From the NCBI GenBank assembly GCA_963774445.1, contig CAVZFC010000022.1:496001-560000 (forward strand): a stretch of DNA of 64,000 nt, in the 5' to 3' direction. This document shows, piece by piece, positions 11,990 through 22,072 of the stretch (within the stretch, counting starts at the first letter, position 1; each line of letters opens with the position of its first letter). The position numbers and the translations under genes are program-made. The DNA is from CAVUQH01 sp963774445. GTDB lineage: Bacteria > Myxococcota_A > Polyangia > Haliangiales > Haliangiaceae. Below the pieces are notes generated by a model that was not told the origin of the DNA, did no database searches, and saw only the letters and a program-made list of their open reading frames with translations.

Positions 11990-12876
11990 GCCGCCAGCCC
12001 GGCCGACAAGAGCATGCCGAAGCCGAGGAGCAGCCTGGCCGTGCGTCCCAGATACGGGTTGAGGGCGACGCCGTCGGTGCGGGCCACGCCTCGGGTCAGC
12101 GCGATCGCGACCGGCGCGGTGACCAGCGGCGCCAGCGCCCACGGCCCGGCCATTCCCAGCGCCACCAGCGCGGGCGGCACGGCGTAGGCGACGATCATGA
12201 GCCCAGCATACTCGGCGCGAGCGGCGCCGGCACCCAGCCTCACGGCCAGGGTGCGCTTGCCGACACGCACATCGGTGTCGCGGTCGCGCAGGTTGTTGAC
12301 CACCAGGATTCCGGTGGCCAGGGCGCCGACCGGCACCGCGGCCCACCAGGCCAGCGCCGGCACCGCGCCGACCTGCACGTAGGCGGTGCCGCAGACCGCG
12401 ACGAAGCCGAAGAAGCCGAGCACGAACAGGTCGCCGAGGCCGTGGTAGCCGAGGGGGAACGGCCCTCCGGTGTAGGCGATGCCGGCGGCGATCGAGGCCA
12501 GGCCGATGGCGACGATCGGCCAGCCGCCGACCGACACCAGGTAGATGCCGATCGCCATGGCGGCGGCGAAGACCAGCGCCATCCCGGCAAACAGCGCGCG
12601 CGGCGTGAGCAGCCCGGCCTGGGCCGCGCGCACCGGGCCGATCCGGTCGGCGGTGTCGGCACCCTTCTCGTGGTCGAAGACGTCGTTGGCGAAGTTAGTG
12701 CCGATCTGGATCAGCATCGCGCCGGCCAGCGCCGCCAGCGCGGGTGCCCAGCGCAGGCCACCGGCGGCAGCGGCGCAGGCGGTGCCGACGGCGACCGGAA
12801 CCATCGCCGCCGTCAGCGTCGCCGGCCGCGCGGCCAGCAGCCACGCGCGCGCCGACCCGGGGGCGACGCTGCTCAT
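11986..12876 (-). CDS. menA: 1,4-dihydroxy-2-naphthoate polyprenyltransferase
   Basis: A 296-residue integral membrane prenyltransferase of the UbiA superfamily with about eight to nine hydrophobic segments. The first Asp-rich motif is 'NFANDVFDHEKGAD' (N-x3-D-x3-D) and the second is 'NNLRDRDTD', the pair that binds Mg2+ and polyprenyl diphosphate. It attaches the isoprenoid tail to DHNA to give demethylmenaquinone. ATG 12874-12876 overlaps the menD stop and its own stop overlaps the MenC-MenE start. The tail donor would come from the polyprenyl synthase at the head of the same operon. Confidence 0.93.
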   Translation of the reverse strand: MSSVAPGSARAWLLAARPATLTAAMVPVAVGTACAAAAGGLRWAPALAALAGAMLIQIGTNFANDVFDHEKGADTADRIGPVRAAQAGLLTPRALFAGMALVFAAAMAIGIYLVSVGGWPIVAIGLASIAAGIAYTGGPFPLGYHGLGDLFVLGFFGFVAVCGTAYVQVGAVPALAWWAAVPVGALATGILVVNNLRDRDTDVRVGKRTLAVRLGAGAARAEYAGLMIVAYAVPPALVALGMAGPWALAPLVTAPVAIALTRGVARTDGVALNPYLGRTARLLLGFGMLLSAGLAA

Positions 12877-14552
12877 CGCGCACCTCCCAGCTCGGCGATC
12901 AGCCGGCGGCGCGTGGCCTCGGCGCTGCCCGGCTCCACGCGCGCGCGGATGACGGTGCAGCCGGGACGCGCAGCGGCGGCGGCGACCGCGGCCGACAGCG
13001 CGGCGGCGGAGTCAACCTCCAGCGCGCCGGCGCCCACCGACTGCGCCAGGGCAGCGATGTCGATCGCCGGCGGCGTCAGCCACAGCTCCTCGAACCGAGC
13101 GGCCAGGGCCGGCGACGCGGCGACCGGCAGGCGCTCGAAGATCCGTCCGCCGCCGTTGTCGATCACGACCACGACCAGCGGCGCGCGGGCGTGGCGCGCG
13201 GCCAGCAGGCCGGTGGCGTCGTGAGCGAAGCCGACGTCGCCCATCAGCAACACCACCGGTCGGTCGCCACAGCTGGCGGCGCCGGCCGCAGCGCTGATGG
13301 CGCCGTCGATGCCGCTGGCGCCGCGCTGGTGGAGCACGCCGGCCTCGGTGGTCACGGGCGGGCAGTAGGTGTCGATCGATCGCACGGGCAGACTGTTGGC
13401 CAGCGCCAGCAGCGAGCCGGGTGGCACCGCGGCGGCGGCGGCGCGCACCGCCTGGCCTTCACCGAGCTCGACCGTCGCCAGCGCCGCTTCGACCGCTCGC
13501 CACGCGCGGTCGTCGGCGACCGCCAGCTGGTCGGCCAGGTCCGGCGGTGCCGGCCTGGTGATCCGCTCCGCCGCGCGGGCCAACGTGCTCGCGACGTCGC
13601 CTGCGACGATCGCCTCGGCGTCGCTGTGCGGGTCGGGCCAGCCGTGCTCGGTGACGACGAACCGGCGCGGCCGCGCGCGCGCGAGCATCGCCGACCAGGC
13701 GGCCGACACCGGCGGGGCGCCGACCTGGATCACCAGCTCGGGTGCTTCGGCCCCCGCGTCGTAGATCAGATCGAAGGCGCCGATCATCGGCGGGGCGTCG
13801 CGGCGCAGGCGCTGCTGGCTGGTCGACTCGGCCAGGATCGGGAAGCCGGTCGCCGCCGACAGCGCGTTCATCGCGTTGCGCCAGGCCGCCGCACGCAGGG
13901 GCGCCGGGCCGGCGGTGATGACGCCGCGCGCGCCGCTGGCGGCGGCGGCCAGGGCGCCGACCGCCTCCTCGGACGCCGGCGCGGGGGCGGGCGGATAGAC
14001 GGTGGTGAGCCGCGGCGACGGGGCGTCGCCGGTCGGCTCGACCGGCTCGAGCGGCTTGCGCGCCGGGGCGTTGACCTGCACCGGACCGGGGACCGGCGAC
14101 AGCGCGGCGTGGACCGCCTGGGTCATGACCCGCGCCGCCGCCGACGTCGCCGCCGGCGCGCCGAGGTCGAAGTAGCGCGCGTGCTCGCCGTACAGCCTGA
14201 CCTGATCGATCGTCTGCGGCGCCTCGCACCCCTGCAGCTCTGGAGGTCGATCGGCGGTGATGACGATCAGCGGCAGCCGCGCCGCCCGCGCCTCGACCAC
14301 CGCCGGCGCGTAGCAGGCCGCGGCGCTGCCCGAGGTGCAGACCACGGCCTGCGGCCGCCCGGTCGCGCGCGCGCGGCCCAGCGCGAAGTGCGCCGCCGAC
14401 CGCTCGTCGATGATCGCCCGGCAGTGCAGGCCGGCCGCCACCGCCGCGGCGACGATCGGCGTCGACCGCGAGCCGGGGCTGACCACCAGATCGGTTACGC
14501 CGGCCGCGGCCAGCGCGCGCATCGCCGCGCGGAAGTGCGCGGTCTGGATCAC
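12873..14552 (-). CDS. menD: 2-succinyl-5-enolpyruvyl-6-hydroxy-3-cyclohexene-1-carboxylate synthase (MenD)
   Basis: A 559-residue thiamine-diphosphate enzyme that joins isochorismate and 2-oxoglutarate to make SEPHCHC. N-terminal 'VVSPGSRSTPI' and 'DERSAAHFALG' are MenD signatures. The ThDP/Mg2+ motif is near the C-terminus: 'LLMGDVGFAHD' through 'VVIDNGGGRIFERLP'. The GTG start at 14550-14552 gives 'MIQTAHFRAAMRALAAAG', the usual beginning of the family, and overlaps the menF stop (GTGA). The frame stays open upstream into menF, but that sequence is Arg-rich noise. Normal length. Confidence 0.94.
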   Translation of the reverse strand: MIQTAHFRAAMRALAAAGVTDLVVSPGSRSTPIVAAAVAAGLHCRAIIDERSAAHFALGRARATGRPQAVVCTSGSAAACYAPAVVEARAARLPLIVITADRPPELQGCEAPQTIDQVRLYGEHARYFDLGAPAATSAAARVMTQAVHAALSPVPGPVQVNAPARKPLEPVEPTGDAPSPRLTTVYPPAPAPASEEAVGALAAAASGARGVITAGPAPLRAAAWRNAMNALSAATGFPILAESTSQQRLRRDAPPMIGAFDLIYDAGAEAPELVIQVGAPPVSAAWSAMLARARPRRFVVTEHGWPDPHSDAEAIVAGDVASTLARAAERITRPAPPDLADQLAVADDRAWRAVEAALATVELGEGQAVRAAAAAVPPGSLLALANSLPVRSIDTYCPPVTTEAGVLHQRGASGIDGAISAAAGAASCGDRPVVLLMGDVGFAHDATGLLAARHARAPLVVVVIDNGGGRIFERLPVAASPALAARFEELWLTPPAIDIAALAQSVGAGALEVDSAAALSAAVAAAAARPGCTVIRARVEPGSAEATRRRLIAELGGAR

Positions 14553-15949
14553 CCCTCGACCCCCAGCACACCGGCCAGCGCCCGCAGCTTGAGCCGGGTC
14601 TCGGCCAGCTCGGCGTCCGGATCCGAGTCGCGGACGATGCCGGCGCCGGCGTGCAGCCAGGCGCGATCGCCGTGGATCACGCCCGAGCGGATCGCCACCG
14701 CCAGCTCGCCGTCGCCGGCGGCGTCGAACCAGCCGACCGGTGCGGCGTACCAGCCGCGTGGCTCTGGCTCGTGCTCGGCGATCCAGGCCAGCGCCGCGGC
14801 GCGCGGGTAGCCGCCCACCGCCGGCGTCGGGTGCAGCGCGGCGGCCAGCTCCAGCACGTGGGCGGGACGGGCCAGGCGCCCCGCGATGAGCGTCTCCAGG
14901 TGGAGCACGCCGGGCAGCGTGCGCACCTCCGGCTCGTCGGGAATGACCAGCTCGCTGGCCAGCGGCGACAGCGCTTCGCGGATGGCGCGGACCACGTGCG
15001 CCTGCTCGACCCGGTCCTTGGCGCTGGCCAGCAGCTCGTCGGCATGGCCCACCGGCGCGGTGCCGGCCAGCGCGACGGTGTCGAAGCGGTCGCCCGACAG
15101 CGCGACGAGGCGCTCGGGGGTGGCGCCCAGGAAGGTGGCGTCGCCGCGGCGAAAGGCGAAGCGGAAGCAATCGGGGTAGCGGTCGCCCAACCGCGACAGC
15201 ACGGCGACGGTCGACGGCGGCGCCGCCAGCGTGACCATCGCCGAGCGGGCGGCGACGATCTTGTCGCAGCGCTGGCGGACGATGGCGCGACGGATCGCCT
15301 CGACCTGTCGCCGCCACAGCTCCGGGTCCTGCTCGTCTACGGTGACCGCGTGAGGTCCGGCGGGAACCGCTGCCTCGGCCGCCAGCGCGGCCAGCATCGC
15401 TTCGATCGATCCGGCGATCTGCCGGCGCACGGCCGGGTCGTCCCAGTCCGAGACCACCAGCGACAGCTCGGCGCCGGCACCGCGCGGGCCGACGGCCAGG
15501 CGCCAGCGGGGCAGGGCAAAGTCGGCGTCGCCCAGCCCGGTCCACGGCGCGCGATCGGCGGCGCCGGGGGCGAAGGCGAGGCCGCCGAACAGCCGCGGAG
15601 GCGGACCCGCGGCGGCGGGGTGACGCACCGACACCAGCCGCGGCCACAGCGCCTCGGCCGCGCGGGCGACGTCGGCGAAGCGCTCGCGTCCCACGGCGCG
15701 CACGGCGAAGGCGACGCCGGCGCCGGCGATCGCCTCGCCGCCCGGCGGCGCCCACAGCATGGCGTCGCCGCTCGGCACCAGCTCGAGCAGCCGCTCGGGT
15801 GCGCACACGGGTGCGGGTACGCTGATCGCGCAGAGGGCGTCGGGCGCGGTCGGGGTCGGTAGCCGCGCCAGGGCATCGGCGGCCCACGCCGCGATGCTGC
15901 CCGGGCCCGGCAGGGGATGACGCTCGGCTTCGCGAACCGCCAGACTCAT
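14549..15949 (-). CDS. menF: isochorismate synthase
   Basis: A 466-residue chorismate-binding enzyme converting chorismate to isochorismate, the entry step to menaquinone. The C-terminal half has family signatures: 'CDKIVAARSAMV' (the general-base Lys region), 'FLGATPERLVAL', 'LAGTAPVG', 'LHPTPAVGGYPR', and 'GWYAAPVGWFD' followed by 'AIRSGVI'. The N-terminal 170 residues are divergent, as usual. ATG 15947-15949 overlaps the menG stop. Salicylate synthase is an alternative by fold, but the men context settles the call. Confidence 0.92.
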   Translation of the reverse strand: MSLAVREAERHPLPGPGSIAAWAADALARLPTPTAPDALCAISVPAPVCAPERLLELVPSGDAMLWAPPGGEAIAGAGVAFAVRAVGRERFADVARAAEALWPRLVSVRHPAAAGPPPRLFGGLAFAPGAADRAPWTGLGDADFALPRWRLAVGPRGAGAELSLVVSDWDDPAVRRQIAGSIEAMLAALAAEAAVPAGPHAVTVDEQDPELWRRQVEAIRRAIVRQRCDKIVAARSAMVTLAAPPSTVAVLSRLGDRYPDCFRFAFRRGDATFLGATPERLVALSGDRFDTVALAGTAPVGHADELLASAKDRVEQAHVVRAIREALSPLASELVIPDEPEVRTLPGVLHLETLIAGRLARPAHVLELAAALHPTPAVGGYPRAAALAWIAEHEPEPRGWYAAPVGWFDAAGDGELAVAIRSGVIHGDRAWLHAGAGIVRDSDPDAELAETRLKLRALAGVLGVEG

Positions 15950-16658
15950 GCGCGCACCTCGCCGACGTAGAGGTTGCAGGCGCCGAAGCCCATCGTGCGC
16001 ACGCTGACGTTGGTCAGCCCGGCCGCCTCCATCATGGCGGCGAACTCGTCGGGCGGCGGGAAGGCGGCGACTGACTGTTGCAGGTAGCGGTACTCGCGCT
16101 GGCCCGAGAGCAGGGCACCCAGGCGCGGCACGATCACGCGGATGTGGAAGCGGGTGAACGGCGCGAAGAAACCGCGGCGCGGCTCGCCCAGCTCCAGCAC
16201 GCAGATGCGGCGGCCGGGGCGGACGACCCGGGCCATTTCGGCCAGTCCGCGCGCGCGGTCGGGGACGTTGCGGATGCCGAAGGCGATGCACGCGCCGTCG
16301 ACGCTGTCGTCGGGCAGCGGCAGCGCCTGGGCGTCGCCGGCGATCAGCTCGACGCGCTCCTCGAGGCCGGCGCGCGCGACCTTTTGCCGGCCGATCTCCA
16401 GCATGCCCTCGGACGGGTCGACGCCGACGACGCGGAGCTCCGGGTTGCGGCGGGCGATGCGCAGCGCCAGGTCGCCGGTGCCGGTGGCCAGGTCCAGGAC
16501 GCGGTCGCCGGGGCGCAGCTCCAGCGCCTCGACCGTGCGCCGGCGCCAGCCCTGATCCATGCCCAGCGACATGATCCGGTTCAGCATGTCGTAGCGGCGG
16601 GCAATGCGGTCGAACATGGCGCCGCTGCCGCCGCGGATGATCATCTCGGTGCTTTCGC

Positions 16659-16662
<4 letters not shown>
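15946..16662 (-). CDS. ubiE/menG: demethylmenaquinone methyltransferase (MenG/UbiE)
   Basis: A 238-residue SAM-dependent methyltransferase making the last step, methylation of demethylmenaquinone. Near the N-terminus it has 'MFDRIARRYDMLNRIMSLGMD', split by the family's 'F...A..YD..N' pattern. The SAM site is 'VLDLATGTGDLAL', with 'GVDPSEGML' after it and 'IAFGIRNVPD' as the post-I UbiE signature. ATG 16660-16662 overlaps the HMG-CoA reductase stop. No ubiquinone genes are visible, so menaquinone is the likely substrate. Confidence 0.92.
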
Positions 16663-17849
<1,187 letters not shown>

Positions 17850-17851
17850 GA

Positions 17852-18919
17852 CTACTTCTCCCGGTGCGCGGTCGCCTCGGCGACGGTGACGAGGGCGTCG
17901 ATGGCGGGACCGGCGGGCAGCGCGGCCAGGGCGGCGACGCCGCGGTCGACGCGGTCCAGCGCCAGCGCCCGGCTGTCGGCCAGCGCGCCGGTGCGCTCCA
18001 GGCTGGCGGCGATCGCGGCCACGGCGTGGGCCGGCGGGTCGTGGTCGCCGCCGGCGTGGGCGGCGACGACCGGCTCGAGCTCCGGGTCGCGCTCGAGCGC
18101 CAGCAGCAGCGGATAGGTCATCTTGCCCTCGCGCAGATCGGCCAGCGGTCCCTTGCCGATCGCGGCCGCGCTGCCGGCGAAGTCGAGGTAGTCGTCGACC
18201 ACCTGAAAGGCGACGCCCAGGTGCAGGCCGTAGGTCTCGAGCGCGGCGCACGCGGGCTCGTCCAGGCCGGCCGCGCGGCCACCCGCCCACATCGCCCAGC
18301 GGAACAGCGCGGCGGTTTTGCCCTCGACCACGCGGAAGTAGTCGCCGGCGTCGGCGTGGAGCCGCCCGCGCTGCTCGAGCTGCAGCGACTCGGCGAGAAT
18401 CATCTCGTCGATGATCGCCAGGAGGCGGTCGAGGGCGCCGGGCACGCCGCTGGCGCGCACCCGCTGCAGCGCCTGCACCAGCAGCCAGTCGCCGGCGAAG
18501 ACCGACGCTGCATTACCATAGATGGTGCGCGCGGCCGGGGCGCCGCGGCGCAGGTCGCCGACGTCGACCACGTCGTCGTGGAGCAGCGTGGCGGTGTGGA
18601 CCAGCTCGACGGCGACCGCCAGCTGGCGGGCGGCGGCGTCGAAGCCGCTGCCGACCCGGGTGGCCAGGACCACGCACATCGGCCGCAGGTGCTTGCCGCC
18701 GAGGTCGAGCAGGTGGAGGGCGGCCTTCTGCACCGCCCGGGGCCCGCGCTCGATGGCGGCCATGTCGCCCTCGAGGGCGCGCAGGTCGTCGCGAACCCAG
18801 GCCTGCAGGGCGGCGAGCCGTTGGGCCAGGTCGGGCAGGCCCCGGCGCTCGCATACACGGCCGAGCTGGGACATCAATTGATCGGTTGCGGCGGTGGCCT
18901 GAGCGTGGGGCATGACCAT
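17852..18919 (-). CDS. long-chain polyprenyl diphosphate synthase
   Basis: A 355-residue trans-isoprenyl diphosphate synthase. The first Asp-rich motif is 'LHDDVVD' and the second is 'VVDDYLD'; 'GGKHLRP' upstream binds the substrate diphosphate. Context says it makes the side chain used by MenA (octaprenyl or solanesyl class). I start at the ATG at 18917-18919 ('MVMPHAQ') because GAGGAG lies 9 nt upstream on the coding strand. A longer TTG-started form is possible but less likely. It is the first gene of the minus-strand operon, with an AT-richer promoter region at 18920-19082. Confidence 0.9.
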   Translation of the reverse strand: MVMPHAQATAATDQLMSQLGRVCERRGLPDLAQRLAALQAWVRDDLRALEGDMAAIERGPRAVQKAALHLLDLGGKHLRPMCVVLATRVGSGFDAAARQLAVAVELVHTATLLHDDVVDVGDLRRGAPAARTIYGNAASVFAGDWLLVQALQRVRASGVPGALDRLLAIIDEMILAESLQLEQRGRLHADAGDYFRVVEGKTAALFRWAMWAGGRAAGLDEPACAALETYGLHLGVAFQVVDDYLDFAGSAAAIGKGPLADLREGKMTYPLLLALERDPELEPVVAAHAGGDHDPPAHAVAAIAASLERTGALADSRALALDRVDRGVAALAALPAGPAIDALVTVAEATAHREK

Positions 18920-19082
18920 AGTCGTAGTCTCCTCGAGCGCTTCGATGCTCTTCAGGTGCTTCAAAGGTTCATGAAACTTCTAAAGATTCAATAGATTTCG
19001 ACGCCGAACCCGGCCCTGGGGCCACAACGGGTGGGAATGAATTGGGTTTGTCTCGCCGCCGCCGGGGTGTCAGACTCCGCGG

Positions 19083-19589
19083 GTGAACGCGCGCAAGTGG
19101 CTCATCCTGGTCCTGCTCCTCCTCCTGGCCTATCTGGGCTGGAAGTACCTGTGGCCCCGCGACGATGGCCAGGCCGAGGCGCGCCGCGGCGATGACCCGC
19201 GGATGGTGCTGGACCGGGTGTGGGTGGACTCGATGCCCGAGCGCTACACCGACTACGTCCACGCCATGCTGGTGCTGTCGGACGCGCCGATCGGCCTGTT
19301 CCAGAAGGCTTCGGCCTACCAGGTCAATCTGGAGATCATGGAGTTCCGGCGCGACGGCGGGACGTTGCAGATCCGCTACCCGCAGAGCGGCAAGAGCGAG
19401 CAGGTCAAGTTCAAGATCTCGCGCTGCAACGACCTGCCGCCCCTGGACCTCTGTCTAGACTTTGCCAAGGGGCCGTGGCGCGGGCCCAAGCGCTACTACG
19501 GCGCCACCGACGAGAGCCACCTACCCGAGCGCCTGCTCGACCTCGAGGTCGCGGCTCGCGCGCGGTTGGCGGGCTCCTCGGCTCACTGA
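19083..19589 (+). CDS. membrane-anchored protein of unknown function
   Basis: A 168-residue protein with one N-terminal membrane helix ('WLILVLLLLLAYLGW') and a soluble, charged remainder. It has two Cys residues in 'SRCNDLPPLDLCLDF' that could form a disulfide if the domain is periplasmic. Start is GTG at 19083, divergent from the polyprenyl synthase gene. I recognise no family. Confidence 0.6.
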   Translation: MNARKWLILVLLLLLAYLGWKYLWPRDDGQAEARRGDDPRMVLDRVWVDSMPERYTDYVHAMLVLSDAPIGLFQKASAYQVNLEIMEFRRDGGTLQIRYPQSGKSEQVKFKISRCNDLPPLDLCLDFAKGPWRGPKRYYGATDESHLPERLLDLEVAARARLAGSSAH

Positions 19590-19595
19590 TCCGCG

Positions 19596-19601
19596 TATAC
19601 T
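19596..19601 (+). promoter_or_regulatory. -10 box TATACT for the PilZ/receiver gene
   Basis: Consensus-like TATACT ends 16 nt before the GTG at 19618, so the 5' UTR would be only about ten bases. Confidence 0.5.
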
Positions 19602-19617
19602 GGGGCTCGGGGGATCT

Positions 19618-20679
19618 GTGCCACGCGAGCCGCGCGTCTTCGTCAGGTGTCATGTCAGTTTCGATCGTCTCGACCAACGGGTCGAGGCGGAGTCCGAAGA
19701 CCTGTCCAAGCGCGGCGTGTTCGTGCGCACCGACGACCTGTTGCCGGTCGGTGACATCGTCGAGCTCACGGTCACGCTGCCGGCCGGCGGTGAGTTTCGC
19801 GTCATCGCGCGGGTCGCCCACCTGCTGTCGCCGTCGGTGGCGCGCGCGCTGGGCAGGCGGACCGGGATGGGCTTCGAGTTCCTCGAGCAGGACAACGCCG
19901 GGCGCACCGACCTGGTCGAGTATCTCGACGATCTGATCGAAGAGTTCACCCCGCCGCCGCGCGACGTGCCGATGGGCTGCCGCGTGCTGCTCGCCGATCC
20001 CAGCGCGCCGCTGCTCGGCCGGATGCGCACGGCGCTCGGTCACGCCGGCTTCGACGTCGAGACGGTGGAGTCGGGCACCGAGGCCTACCAGCGCTGCTCG
20101 GACAATCCGCCGCAGATCCTGGTGACGGCCACGTGTACCCCCGGCACCGACGGCTGGCAGCTGATCCGCATGCTCAACGACAACCCGCGCACGCGCGGCG
20201 TCCAGGTCGTGTTGATGGACGACGACACCAGCGACATGACCCGGCTCGAGGCGTACCGCTCGGGGGTGAAGGACTTCGTGCAGAAGCCGTTCACCGACGA
20301 GGAGATGGTCATTCGCTTGCGCCGCCTGGCGCTGTCGCCGGCCCGCGACCCTGCCGCCATGTTGCGCGGCAACCTGGCAGAGATCTCGCTGGCGACGCTG
20401 CTGAGCTTGCTCGAGTTCGAGCGCAAGTCGGGCATCCTGGTGGTCCTGCGGGCCGAGCAGGCCGCGCGCCTGTTCGTCGCCCTCGGCGCCGTGGTCAAGA
20501 TCGAGGGGCCGCGCGACGAGGACGACGCCGTCAGCCGGCTCATGGCCGTCCTCGACTGGACCGATGGCAACTTCGAGTTCACCCGCTGTGAAGTGGTTGG
20601 CGCTGACGAGGTCGGCCTGACGACCAGCCGCCTGTTGCTGGAGCATGCGCGGTTGTGCGACGAGGCCGGCCGCGTCTAG
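19618..20679 (+). CDS. PilZ + pseudo-receiver + DUF4388 signalling protein
   Basis: A 353-residue cytoplasmic protein. Residues about 1-105 form a PilZ domain with both c-di-GMP motifs visible: R6-x3-R10 ('RVFVR') and 'DLSKRG'. Residues about 120-240 form a response-regulator receiver fold with the conserved Lys ('FVQKPF'), but the phospho-acceptor Asp is replaced by Ala171 in 'VTATCTPGTDGW'. The C-terminal part ('LRGNLAEISLATLLSLLEFE' onward) is DUF4388, common in myxobacteria. It probably reads c-di-GMP rather than phosphorylation. The nearby PilT and FHA-GGDEF genes suggest a motility or pilus pathway. Start is GTG, placed just after the -10 box. Confidence 0.82.
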   Translation: MPREPRVFVRCHVSFDRLDQRVEAESEDLSKRGVFVRTDDLLPVGDIVELTVTLPAGGEFRVIARVAHLLSPSVARALGRRTGMGFEFLEQDNAGRTDLVEYLDDLIEEFTPPPRDVPMGCRVLLADPSAPLLGRMRTALGHAGFDVETVESGTEAYQRCSDNPPQILVTATCTPGTDGWQLIRMLNDNPRTRGVQVVLMDDDTSDMTRLEAYRSGVKDFVQKPFTDEEMVIRLRRLALSPARDPAAMLRGNLAEISLATLLSLLEFERKSGILVVLRAEQAARLFVALGAVVKIEGPRDEDDAVSRLMAVLDWTDGNFEFTRCEVVGADEVGLTTSRLLLEHARLCDEAGRV

Positions 20680-20740
20680 CCGCGGCAGAGGGACGACTGG
20701 CGGCCACCCGGCGTCGCCGGCGGAAGCGGAGGCTGAATTC

Positions 20741-21478
<738 letters not shown>

Positions 21479-21490
21479 GCGCACATCAGT

Positions 21491-21496
21491 TATGAT
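21491..21496 (+). promoter_or_regulatory. -10 box TATGAT, leaderless promoter
   Basis: TATGAT ends exactly 6 nt before the GTG at 21503, so transcription should start at or within one base of the start codon. Confidence 0.55.
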
Positions 21497-21502
21497 GGTC
21501 GG

Positions 21503-22036
21503 GTGACGCCCCCCAGCGACCTGCGGCTACCGAAGTTTCCCGTGGAGGTCGAAGTCGGGTTGTCCGATGGCAGCACCCAGTGGCTCGAGTTCTACGTCGC
21601 CGAGCACAATGAGCACAGCTATCGGCGGCAGCACGTGCTCGACCTGCTCCATGCCGAGGAGCTGTTCGTGCCCGCCCTCGAGGTGGTGCGCGACGGCGGC
21701 GATGGCCGCGGGGATGGCGACGGCGTCTGGGCGATGATCAACAAGGCGACCATCGCCTGGGTGGCGATTCCCCTGGACGAGGGAGCCCTGCCGGTCGAGG
21801 AGTCGCTCGAAGCGGTCGACCCCGAACTCTACGACGTGCGGATCCATGTCTCGATCGAGATCGTCGCCCACGCCACGGTCGAGGGGCACGTCATGTACTC
21901 GCCGCCCTCCGGTCACGAGCGGCTGAACGACTACCTCAACCGGCCCGGCCGCTTCCTCCGCGTGTGGACCGGGGAGCGGCTGGTGCTGGTCAACAAGAGC
22001 TCCATTCTCCGCGTGCGCGAGCCCGCGGCCGATTGA
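21503..22036 (+). CDS. conserved-looking protein of unknown function upstream of pilT
   Basis: A 177-residue soluble protein, acidic, with no membrane segment or signal. Contains 'LEFYVAEHNEHSYRRQHVLDLLH', then a Gly/Asp loop, then a beta-rich C-terminal half ending in 'LVLVNKSSILRVREP'. I recognise no family. It sits 36 bp before the PilT-like gene and may be cotranscribed. The -10 box directly before its GTG suggests it also heads a transcript. Confidence 0.6.
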   Translation: MTPPSDLRLPKFPVEVEVGLSDGSTQWLEFYVAEHNEHSYRRQHVLDLLHAEELFVPALEVVRDGGDGRGDGDGVWAMINKATIAWVAIPLDEGALPVEESLEAVDPELYDVRIHVSIEIVAHATVEGHVMYSPPSGHERLNDYLNRPGRFLRVWTGERLVLVNKSSILRVREPAAD

Positions 22037-22072
22037 ACCCGTCGTCGAGGGGACCCTCAGGGGACGAAGCCA

